Positions 1 through 9,520 of a DNA stretch of 21,555 nt are shown one piece after another. Under the pieces are notes generated by a model. The model was not told the origin of the DNA. It was given only the letters and a program-made list of their open reading frames with translations, and did not search any database. Position 1 is the first letter of the stretch, and every line of letters begins with the position of its first letter. This stretch comes from Flavobacteriales bacterium. Lineage in GTDB: Bacteria; Bacteroidota; Bacteroidia; Flavobacteriales_F; PHOS-HE28. The stretch is from the NCBI GenBank assembly GCA_016717225.1, contig JADKGB010000031.1:1-21555 (forward strand), given 5' to 3'. The position numbers and the translations under genes were made by a program.

Positions 1-8
1 AACAACCT

Positions 9-290
9 CTACTTGTTCTCGAGACCACCTTGCCGGGCCCAACCCGTGCGCTGCCGAGGCGGGCAGGGCACATCACCATAACTGCAATAAACGCAACAAT
101 CACCGGGCTTTGGCTTGAACATACTATTGCACCTCAAACAATGATAGAAATACACACTGGCATTCCCGGGCATCTGGTCTCGGCTGCGTTTACCACAGCG
201 CGGGCATGTGACAGTGGAGAAATAGTTGGGCCTGCGTAATGCCTGACGCTTTAAGCGCCAGCTTCTGATACTGTTGAGCAAGTATTTCAT
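9..290 (-). CDS. GDCCVxC-motif small cysteine-rich protein
   Basis: The protein has a Cys-Pro-x-Cys-Gly pair, then a YHCLRC pair, then the signature GDCCVYCSYGDVPCPP. This matches the small family that is usually annotated 'GDCCVxC domain-containing (seleno)protein'; here every position of the motif is encoded as ordinary cysteine, with no in-frame TGA. The biochemical role is not established. The cysteine pairs suggest metal binding or thiol redox, and I recall relatives near mercury-resistance genes (not checked). The open frame continues upstream to position 446, but that would overlap the cupredoxin gene, so I chose the ATG at 290 (MKYLLNS...), giving 93 aa. An ATG at 335 is possible. Family members are usually near 70 aa, so the first 25 residues, rich in basic residues, may be untranslated or lineage-specific. 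It lies 135 bp downstream of the cupredoxin-like gene on the same strand and may be co-transcribed with it. Confidence 0.75.
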   Translation of the reverse strand: MKYLLNSIRSWRLKRQALRRPNYFSTVTCPRCGKRSRDQMPGNASVYFYHCLRCNSMFKPKPGDCCVYCSYGDVPCPPRQRTGWARQGGLENK

Positions 291-424
291 TGCACCAATC
301 CGTGATTGATCAAGAGCGAGCTGGCGTTGTTTCATCGCAGGTGCTTGGGTAATACGCTCAACGGAAGAGAGAACTTCATTGGTGGCTATGCCTTCACAGC
401 ATGAGGATGACCAGGTTGGTCCAG

Positions 425-1003
425 TCAACATCCCTGCCAATTGCATGTGTTACCAAAAGCACCAACGAAGAGCCCGAAATCCGTGCTGTTCACAGTGAAG
501 TCGTTGTTCAGGTCACCAGAGCAGTTTACCAGCTGGATCGTTCCGCCCATGCCTGCATGTACTTCGCAGTGATAGTAGATCGCAGAAGGCATCATGAATG
601 TAGGGGTGAACGAGAGTACCTGACCGTATGCCGGCCCCGAGTAGATCGTTCCGAACTGACTATTGGCAATTGAATTGATGATCCAAGGATGTTCGTCTCC
701 GAACGCAGTAAGGTCGAACTGATACGTACGCCCTCGCGTGAGTGTCAATGTTGGGTTCACCACGCCATTCACGACCCACTGTAAATTCAAGTTCGCTTCG
801 ACAATGAAATCCGCAACGGGCAATTCCGATGATCCAGTTGCACGGATCGCTCGGGCTTTCGGCACAGGGCAGCCGGTCTCGGAGGGTTCACGGCGATTTC
901 CGCTGAGGTCGTTCGAAAGCCCTGCGCCGGTTCCGTATGCCAGCGCGAGCAAGACGAAGAGTTTGCCGATCCCAGCTCGATGCAGTTCGATTTTCGCTTT
1001 CAT
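425..1003 (-). CDS. secreted cupredoxin-like protein with dockerin-like C-terminal tail
   Basis: A 192-aa exported protein. After an N-terminal signal peptide (basic start, then hydrophobic LFVLLALAYGTGAG) comes a beta-rich region in which the four type-1 copper ligands can be proposed: a His in GDEHPW, then Cys, His and Met in YYHCEVHAGMGG. The order and spacing fit a plastocyanin/azurin-type cupredoxin, so electron transfer or copper binding outside the inner membrane is likely. The last 33 residues form a single EF-hand/dockerin-like motif (GDLNNDFTVNSTDFG) followed by LFVGAFG and a cysteine-containing end. The same tail ends the beta-helix protein at 7569-9121. The start at 1003 is preferred because the upstream in-frame ATG at 1054 would put 17 polar residues ahead of the signal peptide. 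The gene appears intact and is upstream of the GDCCVxC gene on the same strand. Confidence 0.8.
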   Translation of the reverse strand: MKAKIELHRAGIGKLFVLLALAYGTGAGLSNDLSGNRREPSETGCPVPKARAIRATGSSELPVADFIVEANLNLQWVVNGVVNPTLTLTRGRTYQFDLTAFGDEHPWIINSIANSQFGTIYSGPAYGQVLSFTPTFMMPSAIYYHCEVHAGMGGTIQLVNCSGDLNNDFTVNSTDFGLFVGAFGNTCNWQGC

Positions 1004-1054
1004 GATGTGTGGCGTTTCTGTGCTTAGTAGCCGATCGTAAATGCCGCGTTCCAC

Positions 1055-1722
1055 CTGGCTGTGCTTCGCATGGCGAATGGATCAAGCCGCCACAGCACCC
1101 CGCTTTCGATGCGCTGCCTTCTTCTCGGACACAACCGCCAGATCCTTCAATAAACCAGTTCTCTCGCGTTCGCTCTTCGACTCAGCGATCGGTCGGTTCC
1201 TGTTCTTGCGAACTGGTGATATTGATCCAGGGGCCAAACTCTTTCGGTATGTGGTTGCCCGCAGATCGATCCGCAGATCGCCATCCACTAGACGGGTCCA
1301 TACTGTTAGTAATCGCCTGCCCGCATAGGAATAACAGACCAGGTCGGGTATGTCGTTCCCGCAACCCATTAGTTGGTGTCGCTCAATGGACCTGAACCAG
1401 TTATCCGGCACGTGTCCATGGTCCCGACGAGCGAAATAGCGCAAACGTGCTTCCACTCTGGTGGCCGCATTTGCCAAGGTTTCCTTCTTCTTTATCGGAT
1501 CTCTCGCTGAGGTCGCGCAGAACGTAGCGATGCGTGCGATGATATCGGAACAGGACGAAACATGGCCGTGGTTTTACAGGCGCAAGTGACCGAACAGGTC
1601 TTAACGCAACATCTGGCTCAGGTTAATATTCGTCTACATCCAAGATTTCGAGAACTGGATCACACGCGATGCTGGCGATGGTCCCAACATGATCTCCGCG
1701 GTTCCAGGAATAAAAAGCAGAA
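1055..1722. other. stretch with no confident gene
   Basis: This is about 670 bp between the cupredoxin start and the terminator of the giant secreted-protein gene. The longest open frame is minus strand 1082-1477 (131 aa, arginine-rich). It has no recognisable motif, signal peptide or membrane segment, and frames on both strands are comparably open, so I do not call it. A short minus-strand frame (1182-1364) ending in GPWINITSSQEQEPTDR reads somewhat protein-like and could be the remnant of a broken gene, but the evidence is weak. A 10-bp direct repeat (ccgcagatcg at 1259 and 1271) is the only local repeat noticed. The promoter of the cupredoxin gene should lie at the left end, but no clear TAnnTTTG element was seen. 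Confidence 0.4.
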
Positions 1723-1750
1723 GCCCCGCTCGACCGAAGTCGAGCGGGGC
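1723..1750 (-). terminator. intrinsic terminator of the giant T9SS protein gene
   Basis: A perfect 12-bp stem (gccccgctcgac / gtcgagcggggc) closes on a four-base loop (cgaa on plus, ttcg on minus). Read on the minus strand it is followed by ttctgctttttatt, a U-rich tract. It begins 20 bp after the reconstructed stop codon (1770-1772) of the giant secreted protein. The UUCG-type tetraloop and GC-rich stem make it a strong Rho-independent terminator for minus-strand transcription. Confidence 0.88.
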
Positions 1751-1769
1751 CGCCGCATGGAGAGATCGC

Positions 1770-2015
1770 TTACTGGATCACCAGACGCTCTGTGAAGCTC
1801 ACTTCACCAGCGGTATAAGTTACCACATAAAGGCCAGGAGCGAGCGCTTGTTCAGCTCTATCACCTTGGTTCCTTCTGTCGCGATCGTACTGGTCATCAC
1901 GCGCTTGCCGAACATGTCGTAGATGTCCACCGTAGCGGTAGTCCTTCGCTGCTCATCTCATTGAGGAGAGGAATAGCTGATCGCCATTGTTCGGGTTCGG
2001 CCACACCGTAAGGGT
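1770..2015 (-). other. T9SS type-A C-terminal sorting domain, frame-restored
   Basis: The open frame ends early after WPNPNNGDQLFLSSM. Following the other frames restores a typical sorting domain: LNEMSSEG, then TTATVDIYDMFGKRVM, then TKVIELN, then LAPGLYVVTYTAGEV and SFTERLVIQ with a stop at 1770-1772. This requires three single-base indels near 1968, 1942 and 1850. The restored order (PNP motif, VDIYDMFGK strand, GLYVV strand, final RLVIQ) is the usual signature for export and surface anchoring by the type IX system, and it is immediately followed by the terminator. Confidence 0.85.
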
Positions 2016-5000
2016 GCTGCTCGTGCTGTGCTCGCTCTCGTCGTCGCCTTGTGGGGCGTTAGCTGGAGGAGGAGCAGGGCAGATCGCCGTACCAACCGTC
2101 ATCGAGCATGATGGACCGAAGGGGCAATACGTCGCGCCACCATCGAAGGAAATGCGCACCCGCACATTGTAGCACGTGTTCACCGACAACGGCAGTGTTA
2201 CGAAGGCAAGGCCCGTTGATCGCGTTGTGGATGCAGCTCGGCGCAAATAACCAGGGCGAGAGAACTCGAACTGGTAAATGTTGGCTCCCGCAACCGTGTT
2301 CGCATGTGTCGTGCTGCTCAGCGACAGGCCGGTAGCACCGCAGGAGATCACGGGTGTAGCCGTGGTGGTCAACTGCGTGGTCTGGCACACAGGCACCGAG
2401 GATCTTGAAGCGGCATGCAGGACCAAAAGCGCTATAAACACCGTTCACTTGCGTGCGCACTTTCACGTTCAACAGCACCCCGTTCGGGAGCGGGCTGGTT
2501 ACCAACGAGCTCAGTCTTACGTACGCGGAACGCACGTTCGCTGCTGCGGTCGTTACCCCACCTGGTGCTGCGTGGGTCTGCAACACACGACGGCTGTATC
2601 CTCCATCTGGATTGTAGAACCAGAATTGGTACCCACTGTTCGCATTGTGTACACCGAACTGGGCGGTCACTGCTGGGTTCACTTGCGCTTGGATCACCTC
2701 ATTGGTCAACCAGTTCTCCTTGTCGCGGTGTGCCGCTATCACGCCATCCGTGCCTTGCGGTACGCAGAAGCCCAAGTTGAGAGCGATCTGGCTCACGTTC
2801 GTAAAGAAGCCATCACCAGCATTGTCGATGATGCGTTTGCCGCTCGCGTCGGTGAGCACGTACCCACCTGGCACGATACCATCACCTGCACTGTCGAACA
2901 CGCGCAGCTCGTAGCAGCCGTTGGCCAAGCAGCAGGTCACCGGAATGGTGCTGTTGCTCGCATAACCTGTACCGCTGCACACTGCCACGGTCGTGCCGAT
3001 GTTCACAATGTCGTAGCTGGTCTGGCTGCCGTTGGCATCCGTGGTCAGCGTCAACGTCACCTCGTTCGTCGTGCAACCGCCGATCGGCGTACCCACACAG
3101 ACACAGGTAGCGTTGTACACATCGCCCGTAGTGTTCGGGTTGCCGTCATCGCAGGCAGTGCCTGGAATGGTCAGCGTGAGCACCAGGGTATCCGTGTTGC
3201 AGCCCACCGTATGGGTGTAAGTGCCGCTGGCGGTGTACGTCTGGTTGTTCGCCGTCCAGGTGTAGGTGCCGCAAGCGCTGGCCGTCAGGCTACCACCGGT
3301 GCTCGGGGTGATCGTGAGCACGAGTGTATCCGTGTTGCAGCCCACCGTATTGGTGTATGTGCCACTGGCGGTGTAGGTCTGGTTGTTGGCGGTCCAAGTG
3401 TACGTATCGCAGGCGCTGGCCGTGAGGCTACCACCCGTTATCGGAGTGATCGTGAGCACCAGCGTATCCGTGTTGCAGCCCACCGTATTGGTGTACGTGC
3501 CACTGGCGGTGCTGCTGCCGCTGCCCTGGTTGATCGTGAGCACCAGGGTATCCGTGTTGCAACCTACCGTGTTGGTGTAGGTACCGCTGGCGGTGTACGT
3601 CTGGTTGTTCGCGGTCCAGGTGTAGCTGTCGCAGGCGCTGGCCGTGAGGCTACCACCGGTGCTCGGAGTGATCGTGAGCACGAGCGTATCCGTGTTGCAG
3701 CCCACCGTGTTGGTGTAGGTGCCGCTGGCGGTGTACGTCTGGTTGTTCGCCGTCCAGGTGTAGGTGTCGCAGGCGCTGGCCGTCAGGCTGCCACCGGTGC
3801 TCGGAGTGATGGTCAATACCAGCACATCCGTATCGCAACCAACAACGTTCGTGTAGGTACCGCTGGCGGTGTACACTTGGTTGTTCACGCTCCAGGTGTA
3901 GGTGTCGCACGCGCTGATGGTCGTGGTGTCGTTCGTGGTGGGGTTCACCGTCACGTTCACCGTTCCTGTGGCGCTGCCGCAGGCGTTGCTCACCGTTACA
4001 GTGTATACGCCCGAAGCCGCGCCCGTTACCAAAGCGTTCGCATTGCCGCTTCCGAAGAGGAAGTTGCCCGTTCCGCTCCAGCTGTAGCTCAGGCCCGGTG
4101 TGCCATTGAAGGCCGCAGCGAGTTCAAGCGTGTCAGCGCTGCAAAGGGTCTGTGCGCCGGTGATCGAAGCGATCGTGGGAGGCACGCACACGTTGGTGGT
4201 ATCTCCCGTGCGCAGTTCGGAGCAGCTGGCCACCTTGCACCAACGCACCAGTGATGTTGTAGTGCGCCTGGTCGTTGATGATGAAACGGCCCTTGCCAAG
4301 GATGTTCTTCATGTCGATGATGCCGGAGCCCTCCTCGTCTTGGGTAAGGAAGTTGGCACCGCCGGTGACGAAACGGGTGGCGTCATGCGCGGCCACAGCC
4401 ACGATCGCATCCGTAGCGATGTCGTACTTGTGGATGCGCGCGAGGTAGGTCTGGTTTCCGGGATCCTCCTGGATCCACGCTTGGCCGTAAGTGTCGATGC
4501 ACATGTTGTCCATCATCTGCTGGCCGACGGATTCTGTTCCGTCCAACACGGCGGTGATCGTGCCGCCCAGTTCAGGCTGCAGGATGTCCGTGAAGCGCAG
4601 GCGATACATGCGGCTCGGGCTGTTGAATCCGTTGGTGGTCACGAAGTAGAAGTCGCTCGGGTTGCTCGCATCCCACGCACCGTCCTCGGGGCGCAGGAAG
4701 GCCGTGACACCAGCGGTGTTGCTGGCCGTGTTCAAAGCAGCACCTGTGATGTTGGCAACGTTGCCGAGGTCGACCATAGTGAACGGTGTGTTCGGCGCGA
4801 TGAAGCTGCCGCTCACTTCCGTGGCCAAGCCGCTCACCGCTACACCGTACAGTTTACCGTCGTCAAGACCGGCTTTCTCGATCTCGTTCCCGGTGTTCTG
4901 CTTTGTACCGATGTACATGTACACCTGTCCTGGCGTCGCGTCGTCCGTACCGGCCACAACGGTCTTATCACCCGTGGCAGGGCTGGCGATGGCGTTCTCC

Positions 5001-7503
5001 CAGCTGAAGCGACCGAGGTAGGGCAGCTGGTAGCTGACACCCGCGTTCGGACCTGTAACGATGTGACCGAAGGCGCGACCTTCCGCACCGGCTTCTTCGC
5101 CGTTCAGGAAGATACGCTCTTGTGTGCCCTTTCCCGTTCCAGCGTTGTAGAATGCCGATACATCAGCAAGGTCGCCGGCGCAGAAGCGGTTGAAGGCGGT
5201 GGTGCCGGCCGTGTAACCTGTGCCGTTCCACAACTGGACCGTGTTGATCAGATCAGCACCGCTCTGTACGCAGAGGTTGCTCTTGTTGATCACCCACTTG
5301 CTCACGAATGCACCGATGGAACCGTGTGCGCGTGCAGCGCCCAACGTATTGCCGAGTTCATGGTTCAACAGCAGCGTGAAAGTGCCGTCGTTGTTGTCAA
5401 AAGCGCCCATACCGTCGGGGATACCCACCATGGGATAGCCACCGATGGCATCACCCACCGTGAGGATCTCGGTGGTCGTGCGGCCAGCGCCGATAGGAAG
5501 AACATACGGGCTCTGTGAGCTGCTGCAGCCGGTGAAGGTGGTGATCAGCGTACCTGCACAAACGCAGGAAGCGTTCAGCACATCGTTGGCCGTGTTCACA
5601 TTGCCATCATCGCAGGTGGAACCGATCACACCGGAAACCGCAGGGCAGTTGTCCGTGCTGTTGCTCACGTAGCCAACAGGCTGCGCACAAGCGAGGCTGT
5701 CAATGGCGGGATCACCGAAGGTGTCACCGTCCACATCGGCGTACCACAGCGTCGCGGTGTTCACTACCACGGCCACATCCTGGTTCGCAGTACCGCAGGC
5801 ATTGCTCACGGCGATGTTGTAGTTGCCGCTGGCTGCACCGCTCACGGTGGCGTTGGCGGTGTTTCCGTTGGAGATCGTGCCAACACCGGTCCAGGTGTAG
5901 CTGATAGGCCCATCACCCGTCACCGTCACGCTCAACGTGAGGTCGTTCGTGCTGCAGATCGGGCTGTTGCTCGAAGTGCTGCTGATAGCAACAGGCACAC
6001 AAGGAGCGACCGTGTTGCAACCCTGGACGTTCAGGTCGTCTATACGCCAGTTGGCGGTGTTCGCGGAAGGAGATCCCGAACCATTGTGTCCGTAGATGCG
6101 GACCGTGAGCGGCTGACCGTTCAAGGAAGCTACGGAAAGACCGGTGTTGCTCTTCAGGGACCATACGCTGTTGTTGGCGATGGAGCCCGTAGCGACGTTC
6201 GCCACGAAGCCGTCCGCACTCGTGCGCACCGTATAGGCCTGTGCACCCGTGCCCGTGGAGCGCGTGCCGAAGCTCAAGCCGTTCAAGGTGAAGATCGTGC
6301 CAGCGTTCGGGGTCAAGGAGAACTCGAAGTACGTGCTGGTCGCCGTGTTCAGCGCACCGGTGAAGGCTGCTGCACCCGCATTGTTGGTACCAGTAGCACC
6401 GGTGTAGCCCGAAGAGGCGCTCGTACTGGTGATCAATGTGGTCGTGCCGTTGTTGTTACCAGAGGTGATGTTCCCGGTTGTCGTGTTGGCGATGGCATTG
6501 GCGTTCGAAGCGGCCGTGGCCATATCCCAATTGGCGGCTGGCAGCACACCTGCGCAAACGCAAGCGGGGCTCCACACATCGTTCAGGGTGCAGGCGTTGA
6601 GGTCGTCGCACGCGGTACCAGGCAGTGCGGATCCGCCGAGCACACCGAGGCAATCAGGGGCTGGAGGAGCGGGGAAGGTGAGGAAGTTCTTCACTTGCTC
6701 GCCCGCACCCGCTTGGTTCCACACGTAGGTCTCCAGGGCACCACCGGCTGCTTGGATCTGTACGTTGATGTGGAAGGTGAGCGTGCCATCGGTGGTGAGC
6801 TGCGCGATCAGCACGCGGTTCGTACCGGTGGGGGTCCACGCCAGGACCGTTGGGTAGGTGGCCCATGCATCACCGACCACCGGTGAACGAACTGCCGCTC
6901 GCGGTAAGGGGCGGTGAAGTCGATCAGGCCACCGAGGTTGTAGGTGAGCGCGGGTACGGTACCGGGTATGTTGCCATCCGGTGTACCAGCACCAGCGGGG
7001 AAGCCTTCGTACACCGAGCACAACGTGAGGTTGCCGTTGGTGTCCGCGGTCTTCAGCGTGCCCACCTGCTGGGTGTTCGTTCCACAGCCCACGGTAAAGC
7101 CGGAACGACCGGTGGTGCCGATGGTGATGTACGAATCGAACGACGCACCATCATCGAAACGGGCGGTCTGGGGGGGTACCTCGGAGCCGAAGCCGTCCTC
7201 GTTCCAGAACGTGGTGGTGGTGGTGAAGTCGAGCGGGTTGGGGGAAGGACCACCACCTATTGGCAATGGGCTTCCGTTCACCGTGTTCAACTTGTAGTTG
7301 GGCGCCATGTCCACATAAATGCGGTACACTTTCGCGCCAGCGTTGATCGGATAGGTTCCGATCCCACTGAGGTAGGAGGCGTCGGCAGCGGTTATCGTGT
7401 AGTAATCCTCTACTACGATACCCTCCAAGCCTTGTGCTTTCGCTGCCAGGCCCGTACAGGCCAGTGCCGCTCCGAACAGGAATTTGAAGAAGTTCTGTTT
7501 CAT
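1770..7503 (-). CDS. giant T9SS-secreted protein with PhoX/DUF839-like phosphatase domain (frameshifted in this sequence)
   Basis: The reconstructed product is about 1,900 aa. It has these parts in order: a signal peptide (MKQNFFKFLFGAALACTGLAAKA); an unrecognised N-terminal domain typical of flavobacterial exported proteins; a PGTACDD...CVCAG cysteine module (about 6622-6542); a Gly/Thr-rich beta-sandwich-like domain (6535-6002); an Ig/PKD-like domain; a WYADVDGDTFGDP calcium-repeat-like segment (5746-5642); a PhoX-like domain (about 5530-4250); another Ig-like domain; a 46-residue tandem repeat array (3166-3915); a second CDDGNPNTT module; a CYELRVFDSAGDG module; and a type-A sorting domain (WPNPNNG to stop). 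It is probably a cell-surface or released phosphatase used in phosphate scavenging. The frame changes near 6888, 4240, 2395, 1968, 1942 and 1850, each time continuing the same protein family, so sequence error is more likely than decay. The start follows a 65-bp gap after the beta-helix gene on the same strand, suggesting possible co-transcription. Confidence 0.82.
3166..3915 (-). repeat. coding tandem repeat, 138-bp unit (46 aa)
   Basis: The unit reads SACDTYTWTANNQTY, then TASGTYTNTVGCNTD, then TLVLTITPSTGGSLTA. Full units begin at codons near 3915, 3777, 3639, 3417 and 3279. Between the third and fourth full units is a shortened copy of about 28 residues in which the SACDTYTWTANNQ part is replaced by a linker (NQGSGS). 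DNA identity between the inner units is very high, while the first unit (SVNNQV, NVVGCDTDV) is more diverged. Each full unit has two cysteines, probably paired in a beta-sandwich. Such repeats act as stalk or spacer segments in T9SS exoproteins (inference). Confidence 0.92.
4250..5530 (-). other. PhoX/DUF839-like domain inside the giant secreted protein
   Basis: Landmarks in order are: GIPDGMGAF...LLLNHELG (near 5365), corresponding to the NHE stretch of PhoX; RFCAGDLAD (Cys codon near 5182) followed by FLNGEEAGAEGR (near 5104), resembling the family's CAGG...EE block; LRPEDGAWD...YFVTT (near 4693); and DNMCIDTYGQAWIQED (near 4510), resembling PDN...D..G.lWi..D. In characterised PhoX the conserved Cys and Glu residues hold an Fe/Ca cluster. 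Candidates for these are visible, but I cannot align all ligands by eye. Activity on phosphate esters is therefore inferred. Confidence 0.72.
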
Positions 7504-7568
7504 GGTTGTTGGTATTGCGGCCTTGGACCGGGACTTGTCTTGTCCCCGCTCCAGTGCCGCGGGTTGGT

Positions 7569-9121
7569 TTAGTAACACGTTCCGTTGAAGGCACCCACGA
7601 ACAAGCCGAAGTCCGTGGAGTTGATGAGACCATCGCTGTTGATATCACCGGCGCAACCGGCAACTGCGGCAACGTCCAAGCCGAGGTCAGCGGCGAGGGT
7701 CCAGCCTTTGGGTCCAAGGCTTCTTGCCCGGTTCGAAGGCTCCGCGGTATTTGCCGCCGGAGAAGAAGCCATCGTTCGGGGGTTCAGGGTGCTCGTGGCG
7801 GTACCAGCGGCAGGCACGGGGTTCACACGGTCGGTGATCACGTTGGCACCGGTGAGGTGTACGTGGCATCGATCAACGCTTGCGCGGCGACCACCAGGTT
7901 ACCGTCAGCCGTGAACTTGTTCTGGGCAGGGCTTCCACCAGCAGGCACTGCGCCGTTGATGCGCAGGTTGTTCGTCACACCTTGGAAGGTGCAATTCTTC
8001 ACGTTGAAGGTATTGGCGTTCCAATTCGTCTCCACGGCGGTCGTCATGTTCAGGCCTTGTTGGAAGCGGGCGAATACGCAGTTGGCGTACGTGCCTTGTG
8101 TGCGCTCTTTGGCTTCGATCCCTTCATCATTGATGTTGCGCGCGATGAGCGTGCCATTGTAGATGGTCGGGTTGGAAGGGATCCCACCGTTGGCCGCGTT
8201 CGTGGCGGCGTCATCACCGTCCAACTCGAAACCGTTGTCGCCTTGATTGTTGGCACCACCGCTGTTGTCCGGACCTTGTACACCGTAGAAATACTGGATC
8301 TTTGCCGTTCCAGCCTTGGTCCGTGTCGCAGTAGTCATCATCGTTGTGCATGGCAACGAGGTACTTCGCGTTCACGGTACCACCGAAGAACTCGAAACCG
8401 TCGTCCTTGTTCCGATCACTGCCACGTGATCGATCGTGGTGCCGGTACCAACACCGCCCAAGGTGAGGCCGTTGATCTCGTTGTTCGCACCGATCACTTC
8501 GCCACCGTGGCGGAGCGACACATAACGGATCACACCGCTGTTGTCGTCGTTGATCTCCGTGCCGACCGGGTTGCCGTATTCGTGGCGGGCATCACCCGTG
8601 GCGAGACCTTCGATGTTGCCCACGCCGTTGGTGGCGGTGGCCGTCACATCACCATCGCTGGCGCGCTTGTTCGTGTAAGCGCGACCCAGAACGATCAGGC
8701 TGCCCCACACGCCGCGGTTGGTCACGGCGTAGCTGCCGTCCAGCGGATCGGCGGTGGAGGTCATGATGATCGGGCAGCTTTCCGAGCCGTTGGCCCAGAT
8801 CTGTCCACCACGCGATACGATGATGGCACGAGCGTCGCCTGCGTTGTCTTGCGCTTTGATCACCGTACCGGGCTCTATGAAGAGGTCTTGTCCGTTGTTC
8901 ACGTACAAGCGGGAATTGAGCACGTACAGGTTGTTGCAGGTGAGGCTCGTGTTCGCGTTGAGCAGGTTGCCGTTCACGTCCACCAAGGTGGAAGTGAGCA
9001 CCTGTGTGCGCGAACTCACGGCCGGACATCCGCAAGCGGAGCCAACGCTCTGAGCGTTCGCGGAGGTTACAGCAAGAGCGGCCACGGCGGCCGTCATTGC
9101 CAGTTTGTTCAAGGTTCTCAT
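7569..9121 (-). CDS. secreted right-handed beta-helix-type protein with dockerin-like tail (frameshifted)
   Basis: The reconstructed product is about 517 aa. It begins with a signal peptide (MRTLNKLAMTAAVAALAVTSANA). Next come segments of a family common in Bacteroidota exoproteomes: LFIEPGTVIKAQ, AIIVSRGGQIWANGS, GVWGSLIVLG, NSGVIRYVSLRHGG, EINGLTLGGVGTGTTIDHVAVIG, DDGFEFFGGTVNAKYLVAMH, DTDQGWNGK, IQYFYGVQGP and NDGFFSGGKYRGAFEPG. These fit a parallel beta-helix. Relatives are sometimes mislabelled 'multidrug transporter', but no membrane segments support that. The enzymatic or binding role is unknown. The C-terminus is CAGDINSDGLINSTDFG then LFVGAF, a single dockerin-like motif. Frame changes occur near 8412, 8315, 7835, 7785 and 7725. 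It lies 65 bp upstream of the giant PhoX-like gene and may share its transcript. Confidence 0.8.
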
Positions 9122-9520
9122 CGGTCTTTGTTTGAGGGTTGTTTGGTTGTTGGGTCGCCTTTTTTAGGCGCTGCAAACATTCCTTTCCAAGTGATCGAGA
9201 TCATTACTTCTGTGGCATCCTTTCAAGGCCGATCGCTATGAACAGACACCGCAAATTCATCTACGCGAGATGATCACCGCCACATTCGATGATCAGCGTT
9301 CACGGAGTCGTTCACATTGGATCAACACAGCGTCCATCGCCCTGCCCATAAGGCTTTGCTGCGATCACGCGACGGAATGGAACCGTTACACTACGGTCTG
9401 CAAGACCAATACACGCAAGATGGAAGAAACAGAACACCCCCCGGGTTCACTTAATAACGACAGAAACTTAACCGGGACCAAACGCTGAGGTTCCGCAGCG
9501 ACAATACCCTTGCCCCCGCT
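9122..9520. other. intergenic region between divergent genes
   Basis: This 399-bp gap separates the divergently transcribed beta-helix gene (minus) and the IS110-like gene (plus). It must hold promoters for both, but no clear TAnnTTTG element was found on either strand. A small hairpin, cgcct-ttttt-aggcg, lies at 9155-9169, 34 bp upstream of the beta-helix start, in what would be its 5' leader. A 72-aa plus-strand open frame at 9270-9488 has no recognisable features and I do not consider it a gene. Confidence 0.5.

Noticed and set aside
1082..1477. A 131-aa minus-strand open frame
   Set aside because: No recognised motif, arginine-rich composition, and overlapping open frames on both strands. 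It may be non-coding or a decayed gene.
3166..3915. Considered as a CRISPR array because of the regular repeats
   Set aside because: The 138-bp unit stays in frame, encodes a conserved 46-aa module and has no unique spacers.
2278..4254. A 658-aa plus-strand open frame opposite the repeat region, and similar long plus-strand frames at 4100-5518 and 7880-9241
   Set aside because: They are antisense shadows of GC-rich repetitive minus-strand genes. Their translations are Arg/Val/His-rich without motifs, while the minus strand has clear domains.
7530..7546. Short inverted repeat gggac...gtccc between the beta-helix and PhoX-like genes
   Set aside because: A five-base stem with no T-run. Too weak to call a terminator or operator.
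9270..9488. A 72-aa plus-strand frame ahead of the IS110-like gene
   Set aside because: Low-complexity polar composition with no signal, fold or motif. It is probably chance.
9122..9520. Possible bridge-RNA-type structure beside the IS110-like gene
   Set aside because: Only one tiny hairpin (9155-9169) was seen. There is no element end or target-like pairing, and the protein lacks catalytic residues.
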